A DNA stretch of 64,000 nucleotides, from assembly GCF_038051925.1 (NCBI RefSeq), contig NZ_CP150634.1:4824864-4888863 (forward strand). The letters run 5' to 3'. Positions 1-7,247 of this stretch are shown in pieces. The stretch's first letter is position 1, and every line of letters begins with the position of its first letter. Source of the DNA: Methylotuvimicrobium sp. KM2. GTDB taxonomy: Bacteria > Pseudomonadota > Gammaproteobacteria > Methylococcales > Methylomonadaceae. The notes beneath the pieces are model-generated. The model was not told the origin of the DNA and ran no database searches. It saw only the letters and a program-made list of their open reading frames with translations. The position numbers were made by a program, and so were the translations under genes.

Positions 1-493
1 CAGCCTTACCGATTCAGTTCGGGATAGTTACAGAAAATCCCAACTGCATGACTGTTTAGCGAAACTTGGAATGAGAGGTCTGCTAAGACAAGATGCCGGT
101 GCAGTAAAAATCTATTGCGAGTTTGTGATGAATTGAAACGGCGGATTTACGAAATCCGACCATTAAGCCAGATCATTTCTTAACAAGGTAAAGCTTAAAG
201 CGGTGCTGGATTCTAAATCTCTGTCTGCTTTAAGAATAACACCGGTCAAAAGGAATTCGTATGGTTGACAGGCTGTTTTGGGTCGGTAGCGCCAATTGAT
301 CTTCATCATCCGAATGGCTCCTTTTTACAACATTATAAAGTCACTTAATCTGAGAAAAAGTGAATTTATACGGTCAATTAATTCGAGAAAAAATTAGCGG
401 ATAAGGTCACGAAATGCCGTTTATGAAATCAAGAAACTACAGATAGAGGTGTAGTAAAACGGTCTACCGGCACCGTAAAATAACGCAGGCACG
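1..493. other. No gene recognised
   Basis: I see no supported open reading frame, RNA gene or mobile-element end in this stretch. It is AT-rich and has stop codons in all frames at short intervals. If the island is inserted in tRNA-Arg as proposed, this is island interior, not its edge, because no tRNA sequence is present here. Confidence 0.5.
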
Positions 494-700
494 CTAGCTT
501 ATTGTAGGGCTGCCATCCTGCAGTTTTCTCCATAACTCCAAACTAATCACTCCGAAAGCATCGTTCGGGTAAGACGTGCCGCACGAGGAAAACAATATGC
601 TTCCAGGCTCGTGCAAGCCAAACGCATTCCGGACCGCAGCGCCAAGGCCGAAGTGCAAATCGGTCAGGTCGCTTTCGGCGGCTTTGCGTTTGGATTTCAA
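494..700 (-). CDS. Small hypothetical protein, DUF6794-like
   Basis: A 68-residue protein of unknown function. After a short basic N-terminus it carries a conserved-looking core: LHFGLGAAVRNAFGL, then about 20 residues later YPNDAFGVISLELWRKL. This layout (H-x-G-L-G, R-N-x-x-G-L, P-x-D, then a helix ending W-x-x-L) is what I remember of the DUF6794 family of small bacterial proteins, which have no known activity. It stands alone on the minus strand, with its start at an ATG after a purine-rich stretch. The core motif argues against a chance frame, but the short length keeps confidence moderate. Confidence 0.45.
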   Translation of the reverse strand: MKSKRKAAESDLTDLHFGLGAAVRNAFGLHEPGSILFSSCGTSYPNDAFGVISLELWRKLQDGSPTIS

Positions 701-850
701 GGCATCTCTAAGTGTTAGAAAGTACAGATCCGATTATCTTCTTTATCGACGTTAGTTACCTGAAGAATGATCTTTGCTCATAAGTGAGGGCAATATTCTC
801 CTTACTTAAGCATAGGGCTTACATCGCTAAATGTTTCTCTGATCATTCTT

Positions 851-1063
851 TTATTTTGAATCATCAGGAAAAAATTCGAAAAGGTCCCCAACAGTGCAAT
901 TGAAGTATTTGCACAGCTTATCCATTGTTTCTAAGTCAACGCGAGCTGCTTCTTCTCTATAGAGAAGAGTAATCGTGTTGCGGTGTAAGTCGGTTTCTCT
1001 CGCTAAATCAGCAATCTTTAGCTTCTTCTTGCCCATTAATTCTGATAAATGGCACTTGATCAT
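851..1063 (-). CDS. XRE-family helix-turn-helix regulator
   Basis: A 70-residue protein consisting of a single Cro/C1-type helix-turn-helix domain, about the full length of the family's small members. The helix-turn-helix runs through KIADLARETDLHRNTITLLYRE (roughly residues 16-37), followed by the usual LETMDKLCKYFNCTVGDLFEF, the C-terminal helix pair of the YozG-like type. It is transcribed divergently from the excisionase-like and integrase genes. The region between them holds inverted repeats, so it probably represses itself and the integration genes, as a lysogeny-type switch would. That role is inferred from position and operator-like sites. Confidence 0.85.
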   Translation of the reverse strand: MIKCHLSELMGKKKLKIADLARETDLHRNTITLLYREEAARVDLETMDKLCKYFNCTVGDLFEFFPDDSK

Positions 1064-1083
1064 AATTCATCCAAAGTAAAAAT

Positions 1084-1193
1084 ATTTCATTCAGAATGAA
1101 ATAAATGCTTGCAAAATGATATTTTGAGCCTTAAAATGACATTCAAGATGAAATTTAACCATCTTGAATAACTTTTTATCATTCAGAATATCA
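1084..1193. promoter_or_regulatory. Operator-like inverted repeats between divergent genes
   Basis: The gap between the XRE regulator and the excisionase-like gene contains ATTTCATTCAGAATGAAAT (1084-1102), a near-perfect palindrome with 9-bp arms. A degenerate relative, ATGACATTCAAGATGAAAT, lies at 1136-1154, and a third site with the ATTCAGAAT core is near 1177-1193. Three related sites spread over a divergent promoter region next to a Cro/C1-type gene are typical of an autoregulated switch. The sites are seen directly; their recognition by this regulator is inferred. Confidence 0.5.
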
Positions 1194-1206
1194 GATAGGA
1201 GGCGTT

Positions 1207-1437
1207 ATGTCTTTAACTTATTTAACCACTGCCGAATTATCGGAAAAAATAAAATACGATGCTCGTACGATCCGCAATGTCCTAAAGGATAGTGTTTTGC
1301 TGGAAGGCCGCCATTATGTTCGTCCTTTTGGAGGACGCAAGATTCTTTTTATCTGGGAGCATATCGAACACGATATGACTCAGGTTCAATCCGATTTTGC
1401 CATTCCTTTGAGCCAAGGAGGTGTTTGTCATGGGTAG
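1207..1437 (+). CDS. Excisionase-like DNA-binding protein
   Basis: A 76-residue protein whose N-terminal part, LTTAELSEKIKYDARTIRN, reads as a helix-turn-helix. It is followed by a wing-like segment (RPFGGRKILFIWEHIE) similar to small recombination directionality factors and MerR-type excisionases. A strong ribosome-binding site (AGGAGG) lies just upstream of the ATG. Its last 8 nt overlap the start of the tyrosine integrase, so the two are translationally coupled. It is likely the directionality factor or an accessory DNA-bending protein for that integrase. A regulatory role is also possible. Confidence 0.65.
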   Translation: MSLTYLTTAELSEKIKYDARTIRNVLKDSVLLEGRHYVRPFGGRKILFIWEHIEHDMTQVQSDFAIPLSQGGVCHG

Positions 1438-2620
1438 TATCCGCGTGCGCCAAGAGACCGGTAAATTGTTCTTTGACTTTAAGTATCAGAATACCCGCTG
1501 CCGTGAACAGACTACGCTGGACGATAACAAAACAAACCGTAATCGTTTACAGAAGGTGATGGATAAAATTGATGCTGAAATCACGTTGGGCATCTTTGAT
1601 TACCGAAATTATTTTCCGAATAGCTCGATGGTTGCCAAGTTTGAACATCTGGAAACCCGAAATAAGATTCTAAGCGGTAATGCCAAGCCCAAGTTTAAGG
1701 AATTCGCTGCAGAATGGTATGACGAAATGCAGGTTGGTTGGCGTCATTCTCATCAGGTGACGGTAAATCGGATGTTGAACGATCGGATCATGGACTGGTT
1801 CGGAGAAATGGAGGTCAGCCACATCACTAAAGCCGATATTTTGAAGTTTCGCGCCTCGCTCGCCAAAGTAACGCGCAAAAATGGCAATCAGTTATCCGCC
1901 GAATACATCAACAAGTACCTGAAGATTCTTCGGATGGTCCTTAATGAAGCAGCTGACCGATTCGATTTTACTTCACCTTTCCGTGGAATTAAACCGTTAA
2001 AAAAACCCAAGTCGCATATCGATCCGTTTTCACTGGAAGAGGTGAATCTGATTTTGGCTAATGTTCGAGCCGATTTTAAGCCATATTACACAGTTCGCTT
2101 TTTTACCGGCATGCGGACCGCTGAAATCGATGGCCTTAAATGGAAATATGTGGATTTTGAACGTCGTCAGATCCTGATCCGGGAAACCTGGGTGATGAAG
2201 CGGGTGGAAACCACTAAAACAGATGGTTCGCAACGGGAAATCGAAATGTCGCAGCCAGTTTATGACGCCTTGCTGCAACAATGGCAGGTGACCGGCGGCA
2301 AGTTTGATTATGTGTTCGTGAACCGGGCCGGTCAACCATTGGAATACAACAATGTTTCGCGCCGAGTCTGGCATCCTTTATTACGCTATTTGGAGCTTCC
2401 CCGACGTAAAGCCTACCAGACTCGCCATACTGCAGCGACCTTATGGCTGGCATCTGGTGAAAATCCGGAGTGGATTGCCCGTCAAATGGGGCACACCACC
2501 ACGGAAATGTTATTCCGCGTTTATTCCCGTTATGTGCCTAATCTGACCCGAAAGGACGGTTCGGCATTTGAACGGCTGTTGGCTGCCAGCTTAAATGCCG
2601 ACCAGGACGGTGTCGCATGA
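1430..2620 (+). CDS. Tyrosine-type site-specific integrase
   Basis: A 396-residue tyrosine recombinase. The N-terminus (SIRVRQETGKLFFDFKY) resembles the DUF3596-type arm-site-binding domain, followed by a SAM-like core-binding domain (about residues 75-190). The catalytic domain shows the first arginine in FFTGMRTAEIDGLKW (about 220-235), a T-R-H-T block in YQTRHTAATLW, and the histidine and catalytic tyrosine in MGHTTTEMLFRVYSRY. I chose ATG 1430, not the upstream GTG 1421, because AAGGAGG lies at the right distance. It overlaps the excisionase-like gene upstream and the next gene by ATGA downstream. It is separate from the two large recombinases at 36-42 kb, suggesting nested elements. Confidence 0.9.
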   Translation: MGSIRVRQETGKLFFDFKYQNTRCREQTTLDDNKTNRNRLQKVMDKIDAEITLGIFDYRNYFPNSSMVAKFEHLETRNKILSGNAKPKFKEFAAEWYDEMQVGWRHSHQVTVNRMLNDRIMDWFGEMEVSHITKADILKFRASLAKVTRKNGNQLSAEYINKYLKILRMVLNEAADRFDFTSPFRGIKPLKKPKSHIDPFSLEEVNLILANVRADFKPYYTVRFFTGMRTAEIDGLKWKYVDFERRQILIRETWVMKRVETTKTDGSQREIEMSQPVYDALLQQWQVTGGKFDYVFVNRAGQPLEYNNVSRRVWHPLLRYLELPRRKAYQTRHTAATLWLASGENPEWIARQMGHTTTEMLFRVYSRYVPNLTRKDGSAFERLLAASLNADQDGVA

Positions 2621-2979
2621 ATACAGTAGTCACACAAGTTCAGCGCTTAAAAAAACAGCAGCATTCATCAAGCCATCCGTATTCGCCTGGGCTTGAAATA
2701 ACACACAATCATAAATTGCCTAATATCGAGCCGGATCTCAACCGACCTCAGAATTTTCAGCATCTATTGGGATGTCTGTGTTATGCCTTGGCTATAGACG
2801 ATGCAATACCAATAGCGCCCGCGTTAGGAATGCCGAAAGAACTGAGCAATCAGGTGGCTTTGAGCATATGGGTTCGCACAGAATTAAGCAGTATGCAGTT
2901 TTTAGATAGTAGTGCTTTATTCAATTACTTGGTTTGCCGACTAGATAATCTTACAGATCACATAAGGGGGAACGTGTGA
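2617..2979 (+). CDS. Hypothetical protein in integrase operon
   Basis: A 120-residue protein I do not recognise. It starts inside the integrase stop codon (ATGA overlap) and its own TGA touches the start of the HD-domain gene, so it belongs to the same transcript. The N-terminal 30 residues are basic and probably disordered. The rest is helical with leucine-rich stretches (FQHLLGCLCYALAI and SALFNYLVCRLDNL). No signal peptide or membrane segment is apparent. An accessory role for the integrated element is suggested only by position. Confidence 0.55.
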   Translation: MNTVVTQVQRLKKQQHSSSHPYSPGLEITHNHKLPNIEPDLNRPQNFQHLLGCLCYALAIDDAIPIAPALGMPKELSNQVALSIWVRTELSSMQFLDSSALFNYLVCRLDNLTDHIRGNV

Positions 2980-3998
2980 TGATTGTTACTAAAATAAATC
3001 ACGTCACAACGCGCAATAGGCCAGATCATCTAAGAAGTGCTGATACAACAGCTTTCTCTACCAAACAATCAGTGTGGCTAGTAGGTTCAGTCGAGGCTCT
3101 ACTGAAACGCCATACGGATTCAGGCGAAATGCATTTTCTGTTGTTGAAACGGGTTAACGGGCAGCTGCTGCGATGCAAATGGCGCGCAGAAAACATACCA
3201 TCATTACCTGAGGTAGGTCAGGTTATCCGGGTCGAGTTAGAAAACAGAGTTGATGTCATAACTCAAAATCTGAATCAAGTTCCTTCCGCCGACGGAGCTC
3301 TTCTGGTCACTGATAGCAAGACACATCATTTCATTCGTGCATGGTATTACAATCAGACATGTTATTCACCGGAATGGTTGGAACGCATGTATTTCGAAAC
3401 TGCTGACGTGGCCGCATTAGAGCGCTTATGGCTGGTTATACGGAGTTTGCCCGTTAGTTGCCTGAGGGATTGGATGTTTGAGATTTTCGCCCAACCGGAT
3501 TTTAGTATTCCGTTTGTTCGGGTTGCCGCTAGTCACAGCCATCATCATAGTCATGCCGGAGGTCTATTGATACACAGCGTGGAGTGTGCTGAATGGGTGG
3601 CTCAAGTTGCTAACAATACTTTGAATCCTAAAGAAGCCGCACTAGCTATCACGGCAGCCTTATTACATGACGCCGGCAAAATCGTGACGATGCAGCCGGG
3701 CAATGACAATCCGTCTGTAGCTCATGAAGTGCTGACACTGACAGTGCTGGAACCGGCACTGATCCGGTTACAACAGCAATGGTCGTCAGGCGCTTACGCG
3801 CTGAGGCAAATGCTGAGTTGGTCACCGCGTTACGAGAAGTTTCCAAGATTGCCCGGCACCCTGCTGGTAAAAATGGCCGATCAGTACAGTACCGCATTGT
3901 CTGCACGTAACAAGGCTTTTGATGAGGCCCCGGTCTATTACCATTGGGCCAAATTACAAACCTCAAGCAGCGCTCAGATTTTCAATCGAATCAATTAA
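2979..3998 (+). CDS. HD-domain protein with OB-like N-terminus
   Basis: A 339-residue protein. Residues of about 20-100 form a beta-rich segment (VWLVGSVEALLKRH, GQVIRVELENRVDV) that resembles an OB-fold. The second half carries an HD phosphohydrolase signature: the histidine cluster SHHHSHAGGLLIHSVE (about 185-200), the HD pair in ALLHDAGKI, and a distal aspartate in KMADQYSTALSARN. The combination recalls YhaM-type exonucleases and the TraI_2/MobH HD domains found on integrative elements. Metal-dependent nuclease or phosphodiesterase activity is therefore likely, with the substrate unknown. ATG 2979 was preferred because AAGGGGG sits 8 nt upstream. A decayed paralogous fragment lies at 6256-6312. 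Confidence 0.7.
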   Translation: MIVTKINHVTTRNRPDHLRSADTTAFSTKQSVWLVGSVEALLKRHTDSGEMHFLLLKRVNGQLLRCKWRAENIPSLPEVGQVIRVELENRVDVITQNLNQVPSADGALLVTDSKTHHFIRAWYYNQTCYSPEWLERMYFETADVAALERLWLVIRSLPVSCLRDWMFEIFAQPDFSIPFVRVAASHSHHHSHAGGLLIHSVECAEWVAQVANNTLNPKEAALAITAALLHDAGKIVTMQPGNDNPSVAHEVLTLTVLEPALIRLQQQWSSGAYALRQMLSWSPRYEKFPRLPGTLLVKMADQYSTALSARNKAFDEAPVYYHWAKLQTSSSAQIFNRIN

Positions 3999-4087
3999 CC
4001 ATACGTTTCAGTGACTGATCCGTTCGATTTAAGAACGAATCAGTCATCGGATTACTACAGGCCGATTAAAGACCCCGGAGTACTTGA

Positions 4088-5176
4088 ATGTATACTCATA
4101 ACCGAAACCATTTCCTTCGACATTATTTGAAAAATAAAGCCCTCAATCATTCATTATCCGCTAAGCATGAGCAATTCGATCCGAATCAGATATCTGCCTT
4201 AGTACAGGTTTTTGATACGGTCAAAATGGATGAAATGCTGAGCCTTCATGATCGTAAAAGTAATTTGTACCGAAATCATCAAAGGTATTTGCATTATCTC
4301 GAAGATTCGTTGGGTTTATTGCCGCTCAGTCGGTTGTCTAAAGACATTTTTAGCAAGCTCGACGACTTAGCACTGAAATTTCCAAACTTTGTCAATGTAA
4401 TTGAATTTTACCGAGAGCAATTTGCGCTGGCATTGATGAACGAATCGCCAACGTTCACCGCCAATCCCCTATTGATTTCAGGCCCCCCTGGGGTTGGAAA
4501 AACCGCATTCTGCCGTGCATTAGCCAAAATCATCGATACGTATTTTGAATTCGTCAGCTTTTCCGGCATTACGGCAGGTTTTGTGTTGGGCGGCATGTCG
4601 TCGAATTGGGCGGATGGGAAACCCGGCCGAATTGTCGAAACCCTAGCTCGTGGCCTCAAGGCAAACCCGCTGATTATGTTGGATGAAATCGATAAATGTG
4701 GTGGGGACAAACGTTATGACCCTTTGGGTTCGCTATATCAATTATTGGAGAAAGAAACCGCGTCAACCTTCGTTGACGAAGGATTGGAGATTGCGACTGA
4801 CTGTTCTTATGTCGTTTGGGTGGCGACCGCCAATCACTGTGAATTGATTGCCGAACCCATTCTTTCTCGCTTCACCATTCTCGAAGTCAATCCACCCAAC
4901 AAGGAACAGATGAAAGCTGTTTTACAATCGATTTATGACACTATCAGACAGCAGCATACTTGGGGAAGTCAATTCAGTGAGCATTTGTCGTCGCCACTGG
5001 TTGAAAAAATCATCCTGAGTCGATTAGAACCTCGATTGCTGCAACGAGAACTGATTGCCGCGTGCGGGAAAGCCGCGTTGAGAAATACTGCCGAAGATGG
5101 AAAAATTTCAGTCTTTCCTGAAGATTTTGTGCCACGGCAAAAGGCTAACCGATTGGCCACCATTGGATTTATTTAA
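4088..5176 (+). CDS. Lon-like AAA+ ATPase without protease domain
   Basis: A 362-residue AAA+ ATPase. Walker A is GPPGVGKTAFCRALAK (about residues 132-147) and Walker B is LIMLDEIDKCGG (about 196-207). Sensor 1 is VVWVATANHCELIAEPILS, followed by an arginine in LSRF. The spacing and the phrase DPLGSLYQLLEKE resemble the ATPase core of Lon, but there is no protease domain and no N-terminal Lon domain. It could be a stand-alone remodelling ATPase of the element. It lies 89 bp after the HD gene and is followed by a strong hairpin, so the two may share a transcript. Confidence 0.8.
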   Translation: MYTHNRNHFLRHYLKNKALNHSLSAKHEQFDPNQISALVQVFDTVKMDEMLSLHDRKSNLYRNHQRYLHYLEDSLGLLPLSRLSKDIFSKLDDLALKFPNFVNVIEFYREQFALALMNESPTFTANPLLISGPPGVGKTAFCRALAKIIDTYFEFVSFSGITAGFVLGGMSSNWADGKPGRIVETLARGLKANPLIMLDEIDKCGGDKRYDPLGSLYQLLEKETASTFVDEGLEIATDCSYVVWVATANHCELIAEPILSRFTILEVNPPNKEQMKAVLQSIYDTIRQQHTWGSQFSEHLSSPLVEKIILSRLEPRLLQRELIAACGKAALRNTAEDGKISVFPEDFVPRQKANRLATIGFI

Positions 5177-5185
5177 CTTGATCAT

Positions 5186-5228
5186 CCCATGACCGCTGAA
5201 CAAAAAATGATTGTTCAGCGGTCATGGG
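5186..5228 (+). terminator. Strong hairpin after AAA+ gene
   Basis: A perfect 18-bp stem: CCCATGACCGCTGAACAA (5186-5203), a 7-nt loop, and the exact reverse complement at 5211-5228. It begins 10 nt after the ATPase stop codon. Only a short T run follows, so it may terminate transcription or protect the transcript end. Confidence 0.65.
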
Positions 5229-5391
5229 AAAGTTTTCGTATAGCTAATGGACGGTAGTTATTGGTTAAGAGGGGGTGATGTCGGTCAGGATTCTACATGA
5301 GACACGAAGCAGCAAACTCATTAATGCCTACGCTTTATTAATTACCTCGTTAATCAATTGGATGCCATCTTAATCAAGCACTGGAGCGACA

Positions 5392-5530
5392 ACATATGAG
5401 ACAAATAATGACACAACGCGACACACCTGTTACCTAGATTTTAGCTTTGCCCCGATCGGTCAAAGGTCATACTGTGACTCAAGCTGACCCAGGCCATAAT
5501 GGGTCAACCTGAGCCAGGCAGGTATGTCAG
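5392..5530 (+). repeat. 139-bp direct repeat, copy A, with GGTCA half-sites
   Basis: This copy starts at ACATATGAGACA and ends at ATGTCAG. It matches copy B (5591-5729) with scattered substitutions and no indel that I can see. Within it are several GGTCA/TGACC pentamers in both orientations, roughly one DNA turn apart. A stop codon interrupts the frame that is open in copy B, so the repeat is not coding. Confidence 0.75.
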
Positions 5531-5590
5531 TTTGGTCAGTAGCGACACAACGTACGGCTAAACAGGCCGGTAATCTTTTAATCTTCTGGA

Positions 5591-5729
5591 ACATATGAGA
5601 CAGACAATGACACAACGCGACACATCTGTTATCTGGGTTTCAACTTTGCCCAGATCGGTCAAAGGTCATACTGTGACTCAAGCTGACCCAGGTCATAATG
5701 GGTCAACCTGGGTCAGACAAGTCTATCAG
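5591..5729 (+). repeat. 139-bp direct repeat, copy B, with GGTCA half-sites
   Basis: The second copy lies 199 bp downstream of copy A, just before the helix-turn-helix gene that starts at 5802. It contains at least five GGTCA pentamers plus inverted TGACC forms, ending with three consecutive GGTCA sites about 11 bp apart. The arrangement looks like a binding array (operator, iterons or a transfer/replication origin) and not a gene. Confidence 0.75.
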
Positions 5730-5801
5730 ATTGAGTCGATATTATTACTGCGCCAGCCTGAAAACTCCGATATCGGTCCAGTTCTTTAAATGGAGTCTCT
5801 G

Positions 5802-6149
5802 ATGCAGGAAAGTAGCATTTGGGTGACGTTGAGCGAAGCGCTGGCTCTGCTCGGCGTCAGCCGCAAAACCCTATACCGTTACATGGACAGAGGACTCTTA
5901 TCCTACAGAAAGGCGGCCAATGGCCACCGTTATCTCTCCAAAGACGAAATTGACGCTTTTCTGGCATCACATCCTGCCAATGCCAATATCCAAAGTGACG
6001 CCCAAACTCAAGATTATTCGGCTTTAATCAAGCAACTTTCAGAACTCAACAACAAAATCGATCGACAAAATCAATTACTGGAAATAATGATCGAGCTTTA
6101 TAAACCGGAAACGATGCATGAGTTAATGGTAAAGCGGAAAATTCTTTAG
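5802..6149 (+). CDS. HTH_17/MerR-like DNA-binding protein
   Basis: A 115-residue protein with an excisionase/MerR-type winged helix at the N-terminus: VTLSEALALLGVSRKTLYRY, followed by the wing NGHRYLSKDEIDAFLASH. The C-terminal half, from about residue 75, is a predicted coiled coil (IKQLSELNNKIDRQNQLLE) suited to dimerisation. ATG 5802 was chosen over ATG 5790 because GGAG lies 6 nt upstream of it. The GGTCA arrays directly upstream may be its binding sites. Related proteins act as directionality factors or plasmid/ICE regulators; the exact role is open. Confidence 0.75.
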   Translation: MQESSIWVTLSEALALLGVSRKTLYRYMDRGLLSYRKAANGHRYLSKDEIDAFLASHPANANIQSDAQTQDYSALIKQLSELNNKIDRQNQLLEIMIELYKPETMHELMVKRKIL

Positions 6150-6255
6150 AAGCCGTTTCTAAAGCGCATAAAAGATCAGTATGGCAATCAAAAAGTCGAA
6201 TCGAATGTTCTTACTTTCATTTTCGTTTATTGGTCTTCGCCGAGCTATCGTAGGA

Positions 6256-6312
6256 GTGAAAATGGTCAGCCAATACAGCACAATGTTATCGGCCAGCACC
6301 AAGGCCTTGCTT
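6256..6312 (+). pseudogene. Relic of a second HD-domain gene
   Basis: Translated from 6256, this short stretch reads VKMVSQYSTMLSASTKAL. It aligns with VKMADQYSTALSARNKAF near the C-terminus of the HD protein at 2979-3998. Flanking sequence is non-coding. It appears to be the tail of a deleted paralogue, implying an earlier duplication or replacement in the island. A 14-bp perfect palindrome, AGGACGATCGTCCT, follows at 6341-6354. Confidence 0.5.
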
Positions 6313-6374
6313 AACTTAACTCATAAAACTGAAATTACGTAGGACGATCGTCCTGGCAATATGATGCAAATAGG

Positions 6375-7247
6375 TTACAACCATATCGCTTCTTGCTCTA
6401 ATGCTTTTCCATGACGTTGCGATAACTCAGCGAGCTGTATAAAGTTAATATCCAGCAAATCCGCTGACTTAAGATTGTTGTAGGCATTTTCAAATAAGAT
6501 GCGAGTGCGTGACCAAATTTCCGTATCACCAAATTCTTTTAGTTTTTCTTGCCAGTTTGGCATCCAGTAAAAGCTTATTTTGGTTTCAGGATGGATAGAT
6601 TGAGCAAGACGAGCATAATTCGACAAACCTATGCCATCGTAATCAGGAAACAAAATGAGCTGTTTACTTCGAGGAAATTGCGATAACCATTGCAAAAGTA
6701 AATCTGGCAGTTGGCCGGCGTAATAAATGAGACAGCCATCGAAATCCTTTTCCAGCCAATCTGATTGGTCGAATAAGGCTTGGTTTTCGATTAACAGCAA
6801 AGTTCTGTTACATTGCCAGCTTTGATCTGAATTAACCTGTAACGCAGCCGCGCCGAATTGCTGTGTCGCTGACGTAACATTTAAAATGTTTTTTCCGTCC
6901 TGCCAAACCGCGCCGTCAGCCCAGGCTTTCATTAGTAAATAATATGACCCGTGAGTGGATTTACCCTTTTTGCTATTGCGATTAATCCCCAGATTGCGGC
7001 TGCGGGCCGGCAAGTCGGACGGGAGATCGCTTTCGGACAAAGGATGCAGCTGCTTAAAATAACTCGATAAGCCTTGCCGATTAAGCACTCGATACGTCGT
7101 ACTTCGACCCTGCTTGATGAGTTCTATTAGTCGTGTACGCCGTGCAAAATCTTCTAAGGCTTTTCGTTGCTGTGGAGAAAAATCGGATTGTTTGGGCGTG
7201 TCCTGATTTTCCAGCAATCGTTTGATCGCATCGGATAAAGTACTCAC
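6375..7247 (-). CDS. jetD: Wadjet nuclease subunit JetD
   Basis: A 290-residue protein, the DNA-cleaving subunit of a Wadjet anti-plasmid system. In that system an SMC complex extrudes loops on small circular DNA, and this subunit then cuts it. The N-terminal region is helical and basic. The C-terminal part shows the toprim signature of the DUF2220 family: glutamate in LLIENQALF (about residue 150) and aspartates in LILFPDYDGIGLSNY (about 200). A GTG start at 7247 overlaps the jetC stop by 4 nt (GTGA), matching the coupling used throughout this operon; the longer upstream frame has no such support. It is shorter than the JetD length I recall for well-studied systems. Confidence 0.85.
   Translation of the reverse strand: MSTLSDAIKRLLENQDTPKQSDFSPQQRKALEDFARRTRLIELIKQGRSTTYRVLNRQGLSSYFKQLHPLSESDLPSDLPARSRNLGINRNSKKGKSTHGSYYLLMKAWADGAVWQDGKNILNVTSATQQFGAAALQVNSDQSWQCNRTLLLIENQALFDQSDWLEKDFDGCLIYYAGQLPDLLLQWLSQFPRSKQLILFPDYDGIGLSNYARLAQSIHPETKISFYWMPNWQEKLKEFGDTEIWSRTRILFENAYNNLKSADLLDINFIQLAELSQRHGKALEQEAIWL

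Noticed and set aside
2030..2374. A 114-codon minus-strand frame inside the integrase
   Set aside because: It is a shadow of the integrase gene, which has clear catalytic motifs in its own frame.
5595..5789. A 64-codon plus-strand frame in repeat copy B
   Set aside because: The same frame in copy A is interrupted by a stop, and the sequence is made of repeated binding-site-like elements.
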